From: Saccharibacillus endophyticus
GTDB taxonomy: Bacteria > Bacillota > Bacilli > Paenibacillales > Paenibacillaceae
Assembly: GCF_013185185.1 (NCBI RefSeq)
Contig: NZ_JAAZWE010000004.1
Span: forward strand, 79,758 to 143,757
DNA length: 64,000 nt
Reading direction: 5' to 3'
Part shown: one piece after another, positions 7,913 to 16,531 of the stretch
Layout of the letters: each line of letters begins with the position of its first letter
How positions within the stretch are numbered: the stretch's first letter is position 1
Program-made: the position numbers and the translations under genes
Notes under the pieces: model-generated
What the model was told of the DNA's origin: nothing
The model's input: only the letters and a program-made list of their open reading frames with translations
Databases searched by the model: none

Positions 7913-9136
7913 TCAATTCGAACGTCGCGGCATGAACGCCGCGATGCCCTGCTCGCGAAGCGTATGCAGCAGCGGGTCCCAGCCGTTCGTATGCAGCTTG
8001 ACCGGCTTGCCTTGCGCGATGCGCTTCATCTGCTGCTCGTAATAACTTAATCCGATCATCGCGCCGAGCCGGCGATCCAATGACGGGAAGCCCGTCGTCA
8101 GCCGCTGCGTGTTGACCGTGTCGTAACGGCCTTCCAGTATGCGGTTCGGGATATCCGGCACCAGAGCCAAAGGGCGCGCGATGCCGATCATGGTGGTATT
8201 GTCCGCAGTCAACGCTTCCTCCATGCCCGCCTGCGAGCGGAATCCGCCCGTGACGACGATCGGCACGTCGACCAGGGAACGAATCCGCTCCGCATACTTC
8301 AGGAAAAACACTTCGCTGTCGTCATCGGCAGACATTTTCGGATTTTCGTAGTTGCCGCCGGAAATCTCGATCAAGTCGATTCCGCGCTTCGCCATTTTTT
8401 CCACGACCGCCAGCGAATCTTGCTCGGTAAATCCGCCTTCCTTGAAGTCGGACGAATTGAGCTTCAATCCGATCGGAAAATCAGCCCCCAACGCTCCGCG
8501 CATCCCGTCATAAATTTCGATCAGGAAACGCATGCGGTTTTCCCGGCTGCCGCCGTATTCGTCCGTTCTGCGGTTGTCCGCGGGCGACAGGAACTGATTG
8601 ACCAGATAACCGTGCGCGCCGTGGATTTGAACGCCGGTGAATCCTGCTTCCTTCGCGATCCGAGCGGTGGTGACGAAACGCTTCACGATCGCTTTCACCT
8701 CCGCGTTCGCCAATTCGCGCGGAGCCTTGAACGCACGTCCGTAACTTCCCCCCATCGGAATCGCGCTCGGCGCGACGGGCTGCTTGGACATCGTTCGCGG
8801 CGACTGCTTGCCCGGGTGGTTGATCTGCATCCACAGATGGGTGCCGAACTGCGTTCCCGCCTGCGCCCATTGCTGAAGTTGCTCCATGTTCCGTCGATCC
8901 TCGATCGCGACGTTACCCGGTTCTCCAAGCGCGCCTCGGTCTACCATGACGTTCCCCGTGACGACGATCCCGGTACCGCCTTCCGCCCACTTTCGATACA
9001 GTTCGATATGCAAATGATTAGGCGAGTTGGATCGATCCGCCATCGCCTCGCTCATTGCCGATTTGAAAAACCGATTTTTAATTACCGCGCCGCCCGGCAA
9101 GGTTAGCGGCTGCGCCACTTTTAACAGGGTATTCAT
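7913..9136 (-). CDS. NADH:flavin oxidoreductase / old yellow enzyme
   Basis: 407 aa FMN-dependent TIM-barrel oxidoreductase. Marker segments are present: LWMQINHPGKQS (residues 101-112; Q104 and H107 contact FMN), GVQIHGAHGYLVNQFLSP (168-185; H172 and H175 bind the substrate carbonyl), NRMRFLIEIYD, and the C-terminal phosphate-binding stretch TMIGIARPLALVPD. Such enzymes reduce activated C=C bonds, quinones or nitro compounds using NAD(P)H. ATG start behind AAAAGGAGC. It is divergent from a TetR regulator with a shared ~155-bp control region holding two GGACA/TGTCC sites, so local repression and induction by an electrophile is likely (inference). Confidence 0.9.
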   Translation of the reverse strand: MNTLLKVAQPLTLPGGAVIKNRFFKSAMSEAMADRSNSPNHLHIELYRKWAEGGTGIVVTGNVMVDRGALGEPGNVAIEDRRNMEQLQQWAQAGTQFGTHLWMQINHPGKQSPRTMSKQPVAPSAIPMGGSYGRAFKAPRELANAEVKAIVKRFVTTARIAKEAGFTGVQIHGAHGYLVNQFLSPADNRRTDEYGGSRENRMRFLIEIYDGMRGALGADFPIGLKLNSSDFKEGGFTEQDSLAVVEKMAKRGIDLIEISGGNYENPKMSADDDSEVFFLKYAERIRSLVDVPIVVTGGFRSQAGMEEALTADNTTMIGIARPLALVPDIPNRILEGRYDTVNTQRLTTGFPSLDRRLGAMIGLSYYEQQMKRIAQGKPVKLHTNGWDPLLHTLREQGIAAFMPRRSN

Positions 9137-9173
9137 TGTCTCTGCTCCTTTTAAACAAACGTAAATATTTGGA

Positions 9174-9183
9174 CACTTGTCAA
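9174..9183. promoter_or_regulatory. Operator candidate 1 in the OYE-tetR intergenic region
   Basis: GACA-CT-TGTC inverted repeat, overlapping a TTGACA that could be the -35 box of the minus-strand oxidoreductase gene. It shares the half-site GGACA/TGTCC with the perfect palindrome at 9243-9258. Confidence 0.4.
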
Positions 9184-9242
9184 GATCTCAAACTCATGAT
9201 AAGCTTGCTCCCGACCTTCGGCAAGATTCAAATTCGGGCAAA

Positions 9243-9258
9243 TGTCCGGTTTTGGACA
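9243..9258. promoter_or_regulatory. Operator candidate 2, TGTCC-N6-GGACA
   Basis: A perfect 5-6-5 inverted repeat 34 bp before the start codon of the TetR-type gene and between the divergent OYE and tetR genes. This is the position expected for autoregulation and control of the neighbour. Confidence 0.5.
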
Positions 9259-9291
9259 GATTGCGAAATGTGTAAAAAAGGAGCATGCCCC

Positions 9292-9885
9292 ATGAAGCGA
9301 GATTGGACGAAAAAAACGACCCGCGGCGCGCAGCGGACGCTGGATGCTTTTACCGCCGCCATGCTGAATGCACTCACCGGCAAACCGTTCGAACAAATTA
9401 CCGTGAACGAGTTGTGCGAGAAAAGCAATTATCCGCGCGCTACCTTTTATAACTACTTCGACGATAAATACGATCTGCTGCATTACATCTGGCACTGCCT
9501 GAATCGGCAGATCCGTTTAGAACAGTATGAAGAAACAGAACCGGAGCAGCGGTTGTTCGTCTTATTCGACCGGGCTTACGATTTCATCGAAGCTCATCAA
9601 GGCACGCTGAACCGGATCATCAAGCATAATGCCAAGGAGAGCTTTTTATTGTTCCATTTCCGCGTTCAGTTGGGCGACCGGGTACGCGAAATGTTCGATC
9701 CGAATATTTGCCGCTACCGCGATCAAGTTCCGCACGAAATCATTGCCGACCATTATTGCAATACCGTGCTTTTGGTGCTCGAATGGCGATTTTTGCACGG
9801 CAATGACGGCTCCAAAGAAGATACGCTGCGTTACCTTGAACATCTGCTCGGCGCTTTGAACGCGAAGTCCTTGCATGAATTCTAA
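9292..9885 (+). CDS. TetR/AcrR family transcriptional regulator
   Basis: 197 aa. The N-terminal helix-turn-helix domain is clear: AFTAAMLNALTGKPFEQITVNELCEKSNYPRATFYNYFDDKYDLL, broken as helices within residues ~15-60. A 140-residue ligand-binding domain follows, of the TetR_C type seen in DhaS/YbiH-like proteins. ATG at 9292 is chosen because AAAAGGAG lies 8 nt upstream; upstream frame extension crosses the control region. Divergent from the OYE gene, and expected to repress it and itself through the TGTCC/GGACA sites. The gene ends in a bidirectional terminator. Confidence 0.85.
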   Translation: MKRDWTKKTTRGAQRTLDAFTAAMLNALTGKPFEQITVNELCEKSNYPRATFYNYFDDKYDLLHYIWHCLNRQIRLEQYEETEPEQRLFVLFDRAYDFIEAHQGTLNRIIKHNAKESFLLFHFRVQLGDRVREMFDPNICRYRDQVPHEIIADHYCNTVLLVLEWRFLHGNDGSKEDTLRYLEHLLGALNAKSLHEF

Positions 9886-9898
9886 GCGTATGGCCGAC

Positions 9899-9943
9899 AA
9901 AAAGGGACGCTTCCTGAACAAACGGAAACGTCCCTTTTAAAAA
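9899..9943. terminator. Bidirectional terminator between two convergent tetR genes
   Basis: AAAAAGGGACG with inner TTCCTG...CGGAA and CGTCCCTTTTAAAAA: a stem of ten or more pairs with A- and T-runs on the two sides, serving both the plus-strand gene ending 9885 and the minus-strand gene ending 9996. Confidence 0.85.
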
Positions 9944-9995
9944 TCTGCTTGCACTTTTGAGAACGATGATTCTACTATGCTCAAAAAAATCCGGC

Positions 9996-10574
9996 TTACT
10001 TCGTCAGAAATCGAGTCGCGCTGTTCATCACGCGAACCAACTTCTCTTTGTCGATCGCGGTTCGTCCCATCGCTCTGATGCCGACGGACAAAGCTTGCAA
10101 ATACTCGGCCGTTTCTTTGGGCTCGCAGTCGGACGAAAATTCGCCTTCTCGCTGCCCCCAAACGATAATCCGTTCAAATAGCTCCTCCGTCGACGCAACG
10201 GAACAAAGGGATTTGACGTTGATTTCGGCATCGCGCGCGGCCAGTTCCGTCATCGCGTTCACGATCATGCAGCCGGACGGCGAATGTTCGGATTCGGCGA
10301 TCATGAATCCAAATACGGATCGCAGCGCTTCGGTTGCCGTCCGGGCCTGCTTCGCTTGGCTATTCAGCGTCGTTTCGACTTTGCCGATATACCGGTCCAT
10401 CGCTTGCAGGAACAACGAATGTTTGTCGCCGAACGTGTCGTATAAGCTTCTGCGATGAATCCCCATATGTTCGACGAGATCGTTCATTGACGTCTTCTCG
10501 TATCCCTGTTTCCAAAAAAGCATCATTGCTTTCTCCAATACTTCGTTGATCTCGAATTCCCTGCTCCTAGCCAT
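9996..10574 (-). CDS. TetR/AcrR family transcriptional regulator
   Basis: 192 aa. The HTH domain covers EINEVLEKAMMLFWKQGY, EKTSMNDLVEHMGIHRRSLYDTFGDKHSLF (residues ~8-52, typical YDTFGDK ending). The C-terminal domain carries GCMIVNAMTELAARDAEI, characteristic of the TetR_C_16/AcrR-like regulators next to short-chain dehydrogenases. ATG 10574 has GGGAGGGATCG upstream; an in-frame extension upstream overlaps the SDR gene and is rejected. It lies 105 nt behind the SDR on the same strand, so it probably regulates it, perhaps through the AGAAC-N4-GTTCT site in front of the SDR (inference). Confidence 0.85.
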   Translation of the reverse strand: MARSREFEINEVLEKAMMLFWKQGYEKTSMNDLVEHMGIHRRSLYDTFGDKHSLFLQAMDRYIGKVETTLNSQAKQARTATEALRSVFGFMIAESEHSPSGCMIVNAMTELAARDAEINVKSLCSVASTEELFERIIVWGQREGEFSSDCEPKETAEYLQALSVGIRAMGRTAIDKEKLVRVMNSATRFLTK

Positions 10575-10678
10575 AACGATCCCTCCCAAAATCAATGTAT
10601 CATGTCGGGATCGATAAGTGAAGAATGAGCCGGTTCTGCCTATACGGCTTTGCGGAGCTGATCCGACCGATGCTTTTT

Positions 10679-11377
10679 TTACGCCAAATCCGGATACAGC
10701 GCGGCTACGCCTCCGGCCAAACCCTGTTGAACCTGACGGCTTATGTCGTCCGCCACGATCTCGTAAAGCCCGGCGTCGATGCCGTCGATCGCGATGCGCG
10801 CAATATCCGCAGGCGAGGACTTCGGCGCTTGAAGCCCTGCGGTCATGTCCGTGTCCATGAATCCCACGTGCAGGCCGGCTACCCGGATATTTTTGGGCGC
10901 CAATTCCAAGCGCAGCGCGTTCGTGATTGCCCATTGCGCAGATTTGGCGGCCGAGTAAGCGCCTTCCGCGCCGATGTTGACCCATGACAATACGGACAAA
11001 ATATTCAGGATCGAACCGCCGCCGTTTTGCTCGATAACCGGCGCGAAGGCTCGCATCATCGATAGCGTTCCGAACGCATGCGTATTAAATTCTACATGAA
11101 TGTCTTCCCATTTGCCCGTGAGCAGTGAAGCTCCCGTCGACGATCCCGCGTTATTGATCAATACTGTGGCGTCGCTGGCAATCCCGGCCGCAGCCGCCAC
11201 CGATTCCGGATTCGTGATATCGAGCCGAAGCGGAATCGCTCCCGGCAGGTCGACCGACTCCGGGTTTCTTGCGCCCGCATAGACTTTCGCTCCTCTGGCC
11301 AAAAGCTCGAGCGCCAATTGTTTGCCCAGTCCCCGATTCGCGCCGCTTACGATTGCTACTTGTTTAGAAATATCCAT
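10679..11377 (-). CDS. Short-chain dehydrogenase/reductase
   Basis: 232 aa classical SDR. Visible: cofactor motif SGANRGLGKQLA (residues 11-22, TGxxxGxG variant), LDITNPES, NNAGSS (NNAG motif, ~75-80), catalytic S-Y-K set as ILSVLSW (Ser ~126) and YSAAKSAQW (Tyr ~140, Lys ~144). The closest look is to the quinone-reductase-like SDRs regulated by TetR proteins. Substrate unknown. ATG start with AAAAAGGAGAAC. A palindromic operator overlaps its putative promoter; the downstream tetR gene is the likely regulator. Confidence 0.88.
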   Translation of the reverse strand: MDISKQVAIVSGANRGLGKQLALELLARGAKVYAGARNPESVDLPGAIPLRLDITNPESVAAAAGIASDATVLINNAGSSTGASLLTGKWEDIHVEFNTHAFGTLSMMRAFAPVIEQNGGGSILNILSVLSWVNIGAEGAYSAAKSAQWAITNALRLELAPKNIRVAGLHVGFMDTDMTAGLQAPKSSPADIARIAIDGIDAGLYEIVADDISRQVQQGLAGGVAALYPDLA

Positions 11378-11394
11378 TTTCTGTTCTCCTTTTT

Positions 11395-11408
11395 AGAACG
11401 TTTGTTCT
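11395..11408. promoter_or_regulatory. Operator candidate AGAAC-N4-GTTCT upstream of the SDR gene
   Basis: A perfect inverted repeat 17 bp before the SDR start codon, immediately downstream of a minus-strand TTGACA (11419-11414) so that it would cover the -10 region. A related, imperfect site TTGAGAACGATCGGTCAA lies further up at 11514-11531. This is the expected arrangement for TetR-type repression. Confidence 0.5.
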
Positions 11409-11621
11409 CAAAATGTCAAAAAAATAAGCATTTACTTCTGACGCAGCAGTTTCATCTATCGGCAACTGCGGCGTTACGGCTTGCAGGTGTGTCTTTTCGT
11501 ACGTAGTATATTCCTTTTGAGAACGATCGGTCAACTATTATTTCTCTCTTCTTTTCCCGACAAAAAATCGCAAGCCGGCTATAGATAGCTATAGCCGCTT
11601 GCGGTCGAAGTGAACGATCTT

Positions 11622-12917
11622 TTAAATTTTATACGCCTTCATCGCTTTGCGCAGCTCTTTCATCGAAGGACGCTTGCCATACATCAGCACGCCCGTCCGG
11701 TAGATCTTGGCCGACAGCCAGCCGAAGAAGAAGATCGAAGCGATCAGCAGCACGAGCGACAGCAGGATCTCCCAGAACGCGATCTCGCCCAGGCCGATCC
11801 GCGCGATCATGGTCGTCGGCGACGTGAACGGCACGAACGACGAAATTTTCATCAGCAGCGAATTCGTGCTGTTCAAGCTGAAAATCCCGATATAGAACGC
11901 GGCCAGCGACAGCATGGTCAGCGGCGTGACCGCTTGGCCCAAGTCTTCTGTGCGGCTGACGATCGATCCGACAGCGGCATACAGCAGCGCGTACAGGAAG
12001 TAGCCCAGGATGTAGAAGATCAGGCCGTAGCCGAGCACGTCCAGCGGCATTTGCGAAAAGTCGAGATCGAAACCGGCCAGCACGTTGCGGTTATGCGGCA
12101 GCATCAGATTGATCGCGATCGTGACGCCGAACACCCCGATTTGCAGCAATCCGACCAGGAACACCCCGATGACTTTGCCGAACATTTGCGTCAGCGGCGA
12201 TACGCTCGTGATCAGGATCTCCATGACGCGCGAGCTTTTCTCCGACGTGACTTCCGACGCGATCATGTTGCCCGTCAGCATCGCCGAGAAGAAGAACAGC
12301 GTCATTAGCACGTACACGGTGATAAAGTTCATCGGATTGAACTTGTCGCTTTCCGGTCCGTCGGTCGGCGGCGTTTCCGTTCCTGCCGATTGGTCGTAGC
12401 TGGTCGCGCCGAGCCGAACCGGCGTGGTGAGCTGCGCGATCTGATCGTCGCTCAGCGCGCCTGCCGTGATGAAGCGCGTTTTGGCGCTTTCCAAGGCGGG
12501 CTGCAGGACAGCCTGCACGTCGGCCGGCACGGAGCCGCTCTCGGAGACGAACTCCACGGCCGGGAACGCTCCGCCTTCGCTCGGGGCGATGGTCAGGTAG
12601 CCTTTCAGCTCCTGCTCTTTCGCTTCCGCGTTCAACGCGGCCGTATCCGCGCCTTGCAGAGCGACGAATTCAATCTCGTTATCCGGCAGCGCCGACACGT
12701 ACTCTTCGATCTGCTGCGTGATTTCCGTCTGTCCGCCGTCCGCAATCCCGATCTTGTTGCCTGCGGCGTCGTCCCCGCCCGTAAAGAGCTGGATAAAGAA
12801 CGGCACATGAATCCCGATGGTCATCAACAGAGCCAACAGCAGCGTCGTGATCACAAAGGACTTGGTGCGCACCTTATTTTTAAACGTAAAGCCGATCACC
12901 GTTCCCAGTCTATTCAT
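11622..12917 (-). CDS. ABC-2 type exporter permease (NatB/YhaP-like)
   Basis: 431 aa. One N-terminal helix (residues ~22-42), an extracytoplasmic domain of ~150 residues, then five or six membrane helices, with the ABC-2 family block MIASEVTSEKSSRVMEILITSVSPLTQMFGKV split over residues ~225-255. This layout matches NatB and YhaP. It is the membrane half of the exporter whose ATPase is encoded just upstream, overlapping by 8 nt (ATGAATAG). I start at ATG 12917, which has AGGTGAG upstream; GTG at 12926 is the alternative. Substrate unknown; NatAB exports sodium, others peptides or drugs. Confidence 0.88.
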   Translation of the reverse strand: MNRLGTVIGFTFKNKVRTKSFVITTLLLALLMTIGIHVPFFIQLFTGGDDAAGNKIGIADGGQTEITQQIEEYVSALPDNEIEFVALQGADTAALNAEAKEQELKGYLTIAPSEGGAFPAVEFVSESGSVPADVQAVLQPALESAKTRFITAGALSDDQIAQLTTPVRLGATSYDQSAGTETPPTDGPESDKFNPMNFITVYVLMTLFFFSAMLTGNMIASEVTSEKSSRVMEILITSVSPLTQMFGKVIGVFLVGLLQIGVFGVTIAINLMLPHNRNVLAGFDLDFSQMPLDVLGYGLIFYILGYFLYALLYAAVGSIVSRTEDLGQAVTPLTMLSLAAFYIGIFSLNSTNSLLMKISSFVPFTSPTTMIARIGLGEIAFWEILLSLVLLIASIFFFGWLSAKIYRTGVLMYGKRPSMKELRKAMKAYKI

Positions 12918-13815
12918 TGCGCTCACCTACCGATCGAATGAAGATTTGGTTCAGCGTGGGTTCTTTCACTTCGAAATGCCGGACCTCGCTTTGGCTCATC
13001 GCTGCCGTCAATACGGGCACCGCGGCCGATTCGTCCGAAATCCGCAGCAGGTAGCCGTTCGGATCGCCTTCGATCCCCGTTACGCCGGGAATGGCATCCA
13101 GCCCTTCAACAGCCGATGCGGTCTTCAAAAGAATCTGCTCGCGCGGGAAGCCGTTTTTGATTTCGCGGATATCGCCTTGCAGCACGGTCTTGGAACGATC
13201 CAGAATCGTAATGTTCCGGCATAGCTCCTCGACATGCTCCATCCGGTGCGTCGAGAACAGAATGCTCGCGCCCTCGTCCCGCAGTTCTTTTACCGCCAGC
13301 TTCAGCAGCTCGACGTTGACCGGGTCAAGGCCGCTGAAGGCTTCGTCGAGAATCAGGATTTGCGGGCGATGCACGACTGCCGCGATAAAACCCATTTTCT
13401 GCTGATTGCCCTTGGACAGTTCTTCGATCCGTTTGTCGTAATACTCTTCGGCTTCGAACTTTTTCATCCAATAACGAAGGTTCTTGTCCGCTTCCGCTCC
13501 GTCCATGCCGCGCAGCTTCGCCAAATACACGATCTGCTCGCTTACCTTGACCTTCGGATAAAGTCCCCGTTCTTCCGGCAGATAGCCGACCATACGCTGC
13601 ACGTCGCCGCCGTACGGACGTCCTCCGTATGTAATCGTCCCGTCGTCGGGATAAATCAGTCCCAGCACCATGCGCATCGTCGTCGTTTTGCCCGCGCCGT
13701 TGGCTCCGAGCAATCCGTAAATTTCGCCTTCCTTCACCCCGAGCGAGATTCGATCCACCGCCGTCTTATCGCCGTAGCGCTTTACTACATTCTGCAAAAT
13801 CAGTCGATCCGTCAT
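12910..13815 (-). CDS. ABC exporter ATP-binding protein (NatA/YhaQ-like)
   Basis: 301 aa. Walker A GANGAGKTT (residues ~38-46), Q-loop region in YLPEERGLYPK, signature LSKGNQQK (~135), Walker B ILILDEAFSGLDP (~155) and H-loop STHRMEH. The C-terminal ~80 residues form the small DUF4162 domain found in NatA/YhaQ. ATG 13815 is selected because GGGAGG lies six bases upstream. It works with the NatB-like permease that overlaps its 3' end, and is fourth in a five-gene minus-strand operon. Confidence 0.92.
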   Translation of the reverse strand: MTDRLILQNVVKRYGDKTAVDRISLGVKEGEIYGLLGANGAGKTTTMRMVLGLIYPDDGTITYGGRPYGGDVQRMVGYLPEERGLYPKVKVSEQIVYLAKLRGMDGAEADKNLRYWMKKFEAEEYYDKRIEELSKGNQQKMGFIAAVVHRPQILILDEAFSGLDPVNVELLKLAVKELRDEGASILFSTHRMEHVEELCRNITILDRSKTVLQGDIREIKNGFPREQILLKTASAVEGLDAIPGVTGIEGDPNGYLLRISDESAAVPVLTAAMSQSEVRHFEVKEPTLNQIFIRSVGERNE

Positions 13816-13891
13816 CTTCATCCTCCCTCTCCGTTTTCGCGGATTCGTGGATGTCCGCAAAGCGTTATGCCGTCGTATCTGGCTGCTACTT

Positions 13892-14791
13892 CTACAAGGT
13901 GTCTACGGAAATGCCTCCGTTCATCCAATGCTCCATCATCTCGTCCAATTCCAGTGCGCGTACCCGAATCGGTTTGGTGCCGGCTTCTTCGAGCAGCGCC
14001 GCCGCGCCTGCATAATCCAGCGTAACGAAGCGCACCATGCCCTCCGACTCGATCGCGGATTCGACGACGGCCGGCATCTCTTCCAGCAGTTCGTCGTCGC
14101 GGGCAATCCAGATTTCCCGGCCGCGATCCAGCAAAGAATCTTTTTCGAGCATACCGAGCGAAAGCCCCTTTTCAACCAAAATCAGATAATCCGCCATCCG
14201 CCGTACTTCCTCCACGATATGCGTAGACATCAGCACGGTCGCGCCGTCTTCGTCCACGCAGCGGCGAATTTCGTTCATCATCGTTTTCCAGGCAAAAGGG
14301 TCAAGGCCCGAAGAAGGCTCGTCGAGCAGAAGCAGCTTCGGCCTTGTCGCCAGCGCAACGGAAATTTCGAATTTGCGGCGCTGCCCCTTGGACAGTTTGT
14401 TCAACTTTTTGCCCCCCGGTACGTCAAAGCGATGCAGCAGTTCCTCGTACCGCTGCCAATCCCATTCGGGATACCAAGATGCTCGAAACTCCGCGACCTC
14501 GTCCATCTTGAGACCGTCTTCTTCAGCGATGAAGTTCTCCGGCACATAAGCGATCCGGGATCGAACCTCAACAGGCAATTCACCCGAATGCGTCTCTCCG
14601 AACCAGGCCATCTCGCCCGAATCCGGGCGAATCAACTGAGCGGCCAGCTTCATCAACGTCGACTTGCCGGAACCGTTGCGTCCGATCAGCGCCGTTACAT
14701 AGTTTTCGTACAGTTTGAGATCAACGGGTCCCAGTGTCATCCGATCTCGCTTTTTTACGACGTTCCGCCATTCAAGCACCGCATTTTCCAT
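13892..14791 (-). CDS. ABC transporter ATP-binding protein (YtrB-like)
   Basis: About 299 aa. Walker A GRNGSGKST (~33-41), signature LSKGQRRK, Walker B LLLLDEPSSGLDP and H-loop MSTHIVEE are intact. A ~75-residue C-terminal part follows without a known domain. Its likely partner is the six-helix permease at 15327-16046, with the YtrA-type GntR regulator encoded between them, as in ytr operons that respond to cell-wall antibiotics in Bacillus. The start is uncertain: ATG 14791 begins the conserved domain, but GTG 14872 and ATG 14812 are also in frame. Confidence 0.88.
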   Translation of the reverse strand: MENAVLEWRNVVKKRDRMTLGPVDLKLYENYVTALIGRNGSGKSTLMKLAAQLIRPDSGEMAWFGETHSGELPVEVRSRIAYVPENFIAEEDGLKMDEVAEFRASWYPEWDWQRYEELLHRFDVPGGKKLNKLSKGQRRKFEISVALATRPKLLLLDEPSSGLDPFAWKTMMNEIRRCVDEDGATVLMSTHIVEEVRRMADYLILVEKGLSLGMLEKDSLLDRGREIWIARDDELLEEMPAVVESAIESEGMVRFVTLDYAGAAALLEEAGTKPIRVRALELDEMMEHWMNGGISVDTL

Positions 14792-14908
14792 CGCTTCCCA
14801 CTTCTCCTTCATCCTCTGGCGTATGCTTCTTTGCCCGGATCGGGAAGCTCCTGTATTACAGTCCTTTGCCACATTGATGCGAAAAGGGCTTTTTGGCAGG
14901 ATTCCCGT

Positions 14909-15298
14909 TTATTTACGCTCCGCTTCGCGAAGCGTTTCATCCAATAGCTGACGAAGCTCCCCCGGCGTATAGCCGACCGACCTCGCCGTATCCATCAGCT
15001 CGCGCACCGCTTCCAGCACGATCTGCTTTTTATAAGCCTCGCGATCATCCGTATCCACCTTCGTCACGAAGGTTCCGGTTCCTTGACGCGTGCGCAGCAG
15101 TCCTTCGTTCTCCAGATCCTGATACACGCGCCGAATGGTGATGACGCTGCATTTCAGGTCTGCGGAGAATTCGCGGATGGACGGCAGCAGCGTACCTTCG
15201 GCGATCTGCCCGGTCACGATAAGCGAGCGCAATTGCGTCTCTATCTGATGATATAAGGGCTCCGCGCTGCTTTCGTTGATTTGAACGGGTATCCGCAT
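14909..15298 (-). CDS. GntR family regulator, YtrA type
   Basis: 129 aa: a winged HTH (PLYHQIETQLRSLIVTGQIAEGTLLPSIREFSADLKCSVITIRRVYQDLENEGLL, split over residues 14-66) followed by only ~60 residues, which is the short YtrA subfamily layout. YtrA regulators repress ABC-transporter operons in which they are embedded, exactly the context here (permease upstream, ATPase downstream). ATG behind AAAGGAGTGAAG. Expected to be released by cell-envelope stress (family knowledge, not shown here). Confidence 0.9.
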   Translation of the reverse strand: MRIPVQINESSAEPLYHQIETQLRSLIVTGQIAEGTLLPSIREFSADLKCSVITIRRVYQDLENEGLLRTRQGTGTFVTKVDTDDREAYKKQIVLEAVRELMDTARSVGYTPGELRQLLDETLREAERK

Positions 15299-15326
15299 GA
15301 CTTCACTCCTTTATGTCCCATGATGC

Positions 15327-16046
15327 TTATGCCAGGTTTCGTTTGGGCAATTTGATGACGAGGGCGCGGTACGATACATAGATCGACAAGACTCCCGCCG
15401 CGAAAAACGACCATGCAATAGGAGAAAAGACGCCATGTTCCTTACTGATTCGCATAGTGCCTTCTACGATATGCACGCCCGAAAAATGCAGGATCAGCAC
15501 AAGCAGCGTCAAGGCAATGACCAACACCAGGCTGTACCAGAAATAAGCTTTCCCGCGTACCGACAACTCAAGCACGATGTAGGCGCTGTTGCTGATCAGA
15601 CCAAAACCTGTCCATAGTAACGCAAAAGCAACAAAAGCGCCCGGGTTCAACTGTTCGCGAATCCCTGAATGCAAGACATACATCAATCCGAACAACAAAA
15701 TACCGTTAAATACCGTGGCCAATGCTAACTGCTGGCAGCGAGCCAATGCAATGACCTTCGGCGAGATCGGCAGCACGCGGTAATAAGCCAGCATCTGCGT
15801 ATACGAATCTTCCGCAATAAATTTCATCATGCGTCTGGAAAAATAATATCCGGTCATCGACGCGACGGCCCAAAAAAACAAATCGGCGACAAGCGAAAAT
15901 CTCGGTTCCTCGGATATCATCGAAACCATAAGTCCGCTGAAAAAGGCCATGTACGCAATAAACAAAGTCGAAGCGATCAGATAATACCGATCGATCTTCA
16001 ATTCCCGACCCACGATTCGCCAAGCGTGATTCCAGATTCTGTCCAC
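15327..16046 (-). CDS. ABC-2-like permease of the YtrA-controlled exporter
   Basis: 239 aa with six hydrophobic helices (TLFIAYMAFFSGLMVSMI, FFWAVASMTGYYF, VFNGILLFGLMYVL, FVAFALLWTGFGLISN, YSLVLVIALTLLVLIL and SFFAAGVLSIYV). No signal peptide and no soluble domain. First gene of the five-gene operon; start is GTG directly behind GGAGGTAAGG. Pairs with the YtrB-like ATPase. Substrate unknown. Confidence 0.8.
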   Translation of the reverse strand: MDRIWNHAWRIVGRELKIDRYYLIASTLFIAYMAFFSGLMVSMISEEPRFSLVADLFFWAVASMTGYYFSRRMMKFIAEDSYTQMLAYYRVLPISPKVIALARCQQLALATVFNGILLFGLMYVLHSGIREQLNPGAFVAFALLWTGFGLISNSAYIVLELSVRGKAYFWYSLVLVIALTLLVLILHFSGVHIVEGTMRISKEHGVFSPIAWSFFAAGVLSIYVSYRALVIKLPKRNLA

Positions 16047-16174
16047 CCCTTACCTCCGTTCTGCTCTACGCTGCACAGTAATGCGATAAGTCCCGTAGTC
16101 TGTGCTCCTGTATATATCAACAAGCACAATTTAACCGAATTATTTCTTTTCGTCAAGCCACCCTTTCGGCAGCC

Positions 16175-16214
16175 AAAAAAACCGTCCTCCCGGCATAAAG
16201 CCGAAAAGGACGGT
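16175..16214 (-). terminator. Intrinsic terminator of the 63-aa gene
   Basis: Minus strand ACCGTCCT...AGGACGGT with an inner CGGC-ATAAA-GCCG stem, followed by seven T. Confidence 0.8.
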
Positions 16215-16339
16215 CGAGATTGTTCGCTAACAGGTACTTCGCATATTGCCGATTTTGATCGTTTTGCCCGCGTTGGGTCGCAAAGCAAAGGCATCTTCAC
16301 GATAAATCCGGTTACGGCCTAAGCCGCCTGAAACTTTTC

Positions 16340-16531
16340 TTAGGAAGCGGACGAGTTGAGCTTGCCCATCTCGTTCTCCACCACCAGCGTCAATTCTTCC
16401 TCGTAGCCGCCCATAATGTGATACTTCCGAACGTATTCTTTTACGAATTTCTTCGGATCACTCGGACGGAAAATACGAGTCATTTCCCGCAGACTTTCCT
16501 TGACTTCGTTATGACCTTTGGTCGCCATCAT
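16340..16531 (-). CDS. Small conserved-looking hypothetical protein
   Basis: 63 aa, basic N-terminal half (ESLREMTRIFRPSDPKKFVKEYVRKY) and acidic C-terminal half (EEELTLVVENEMGKL). A strong ribosome site (GGGAGGGAATT) stands directly before ATG-ATG, which makes translation very likely. It is followed by a hairpin overlapping the stop and a clear terminator at 16175. No family recognised; probably cytosolic. Confidence 0.65.
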   Translation of the reverse strand: MMATKGHNEVKESLREMTRIFRPSDPKKFVKEYVRKYHIMGGYEEELTLVVENEMGKLNSSAS

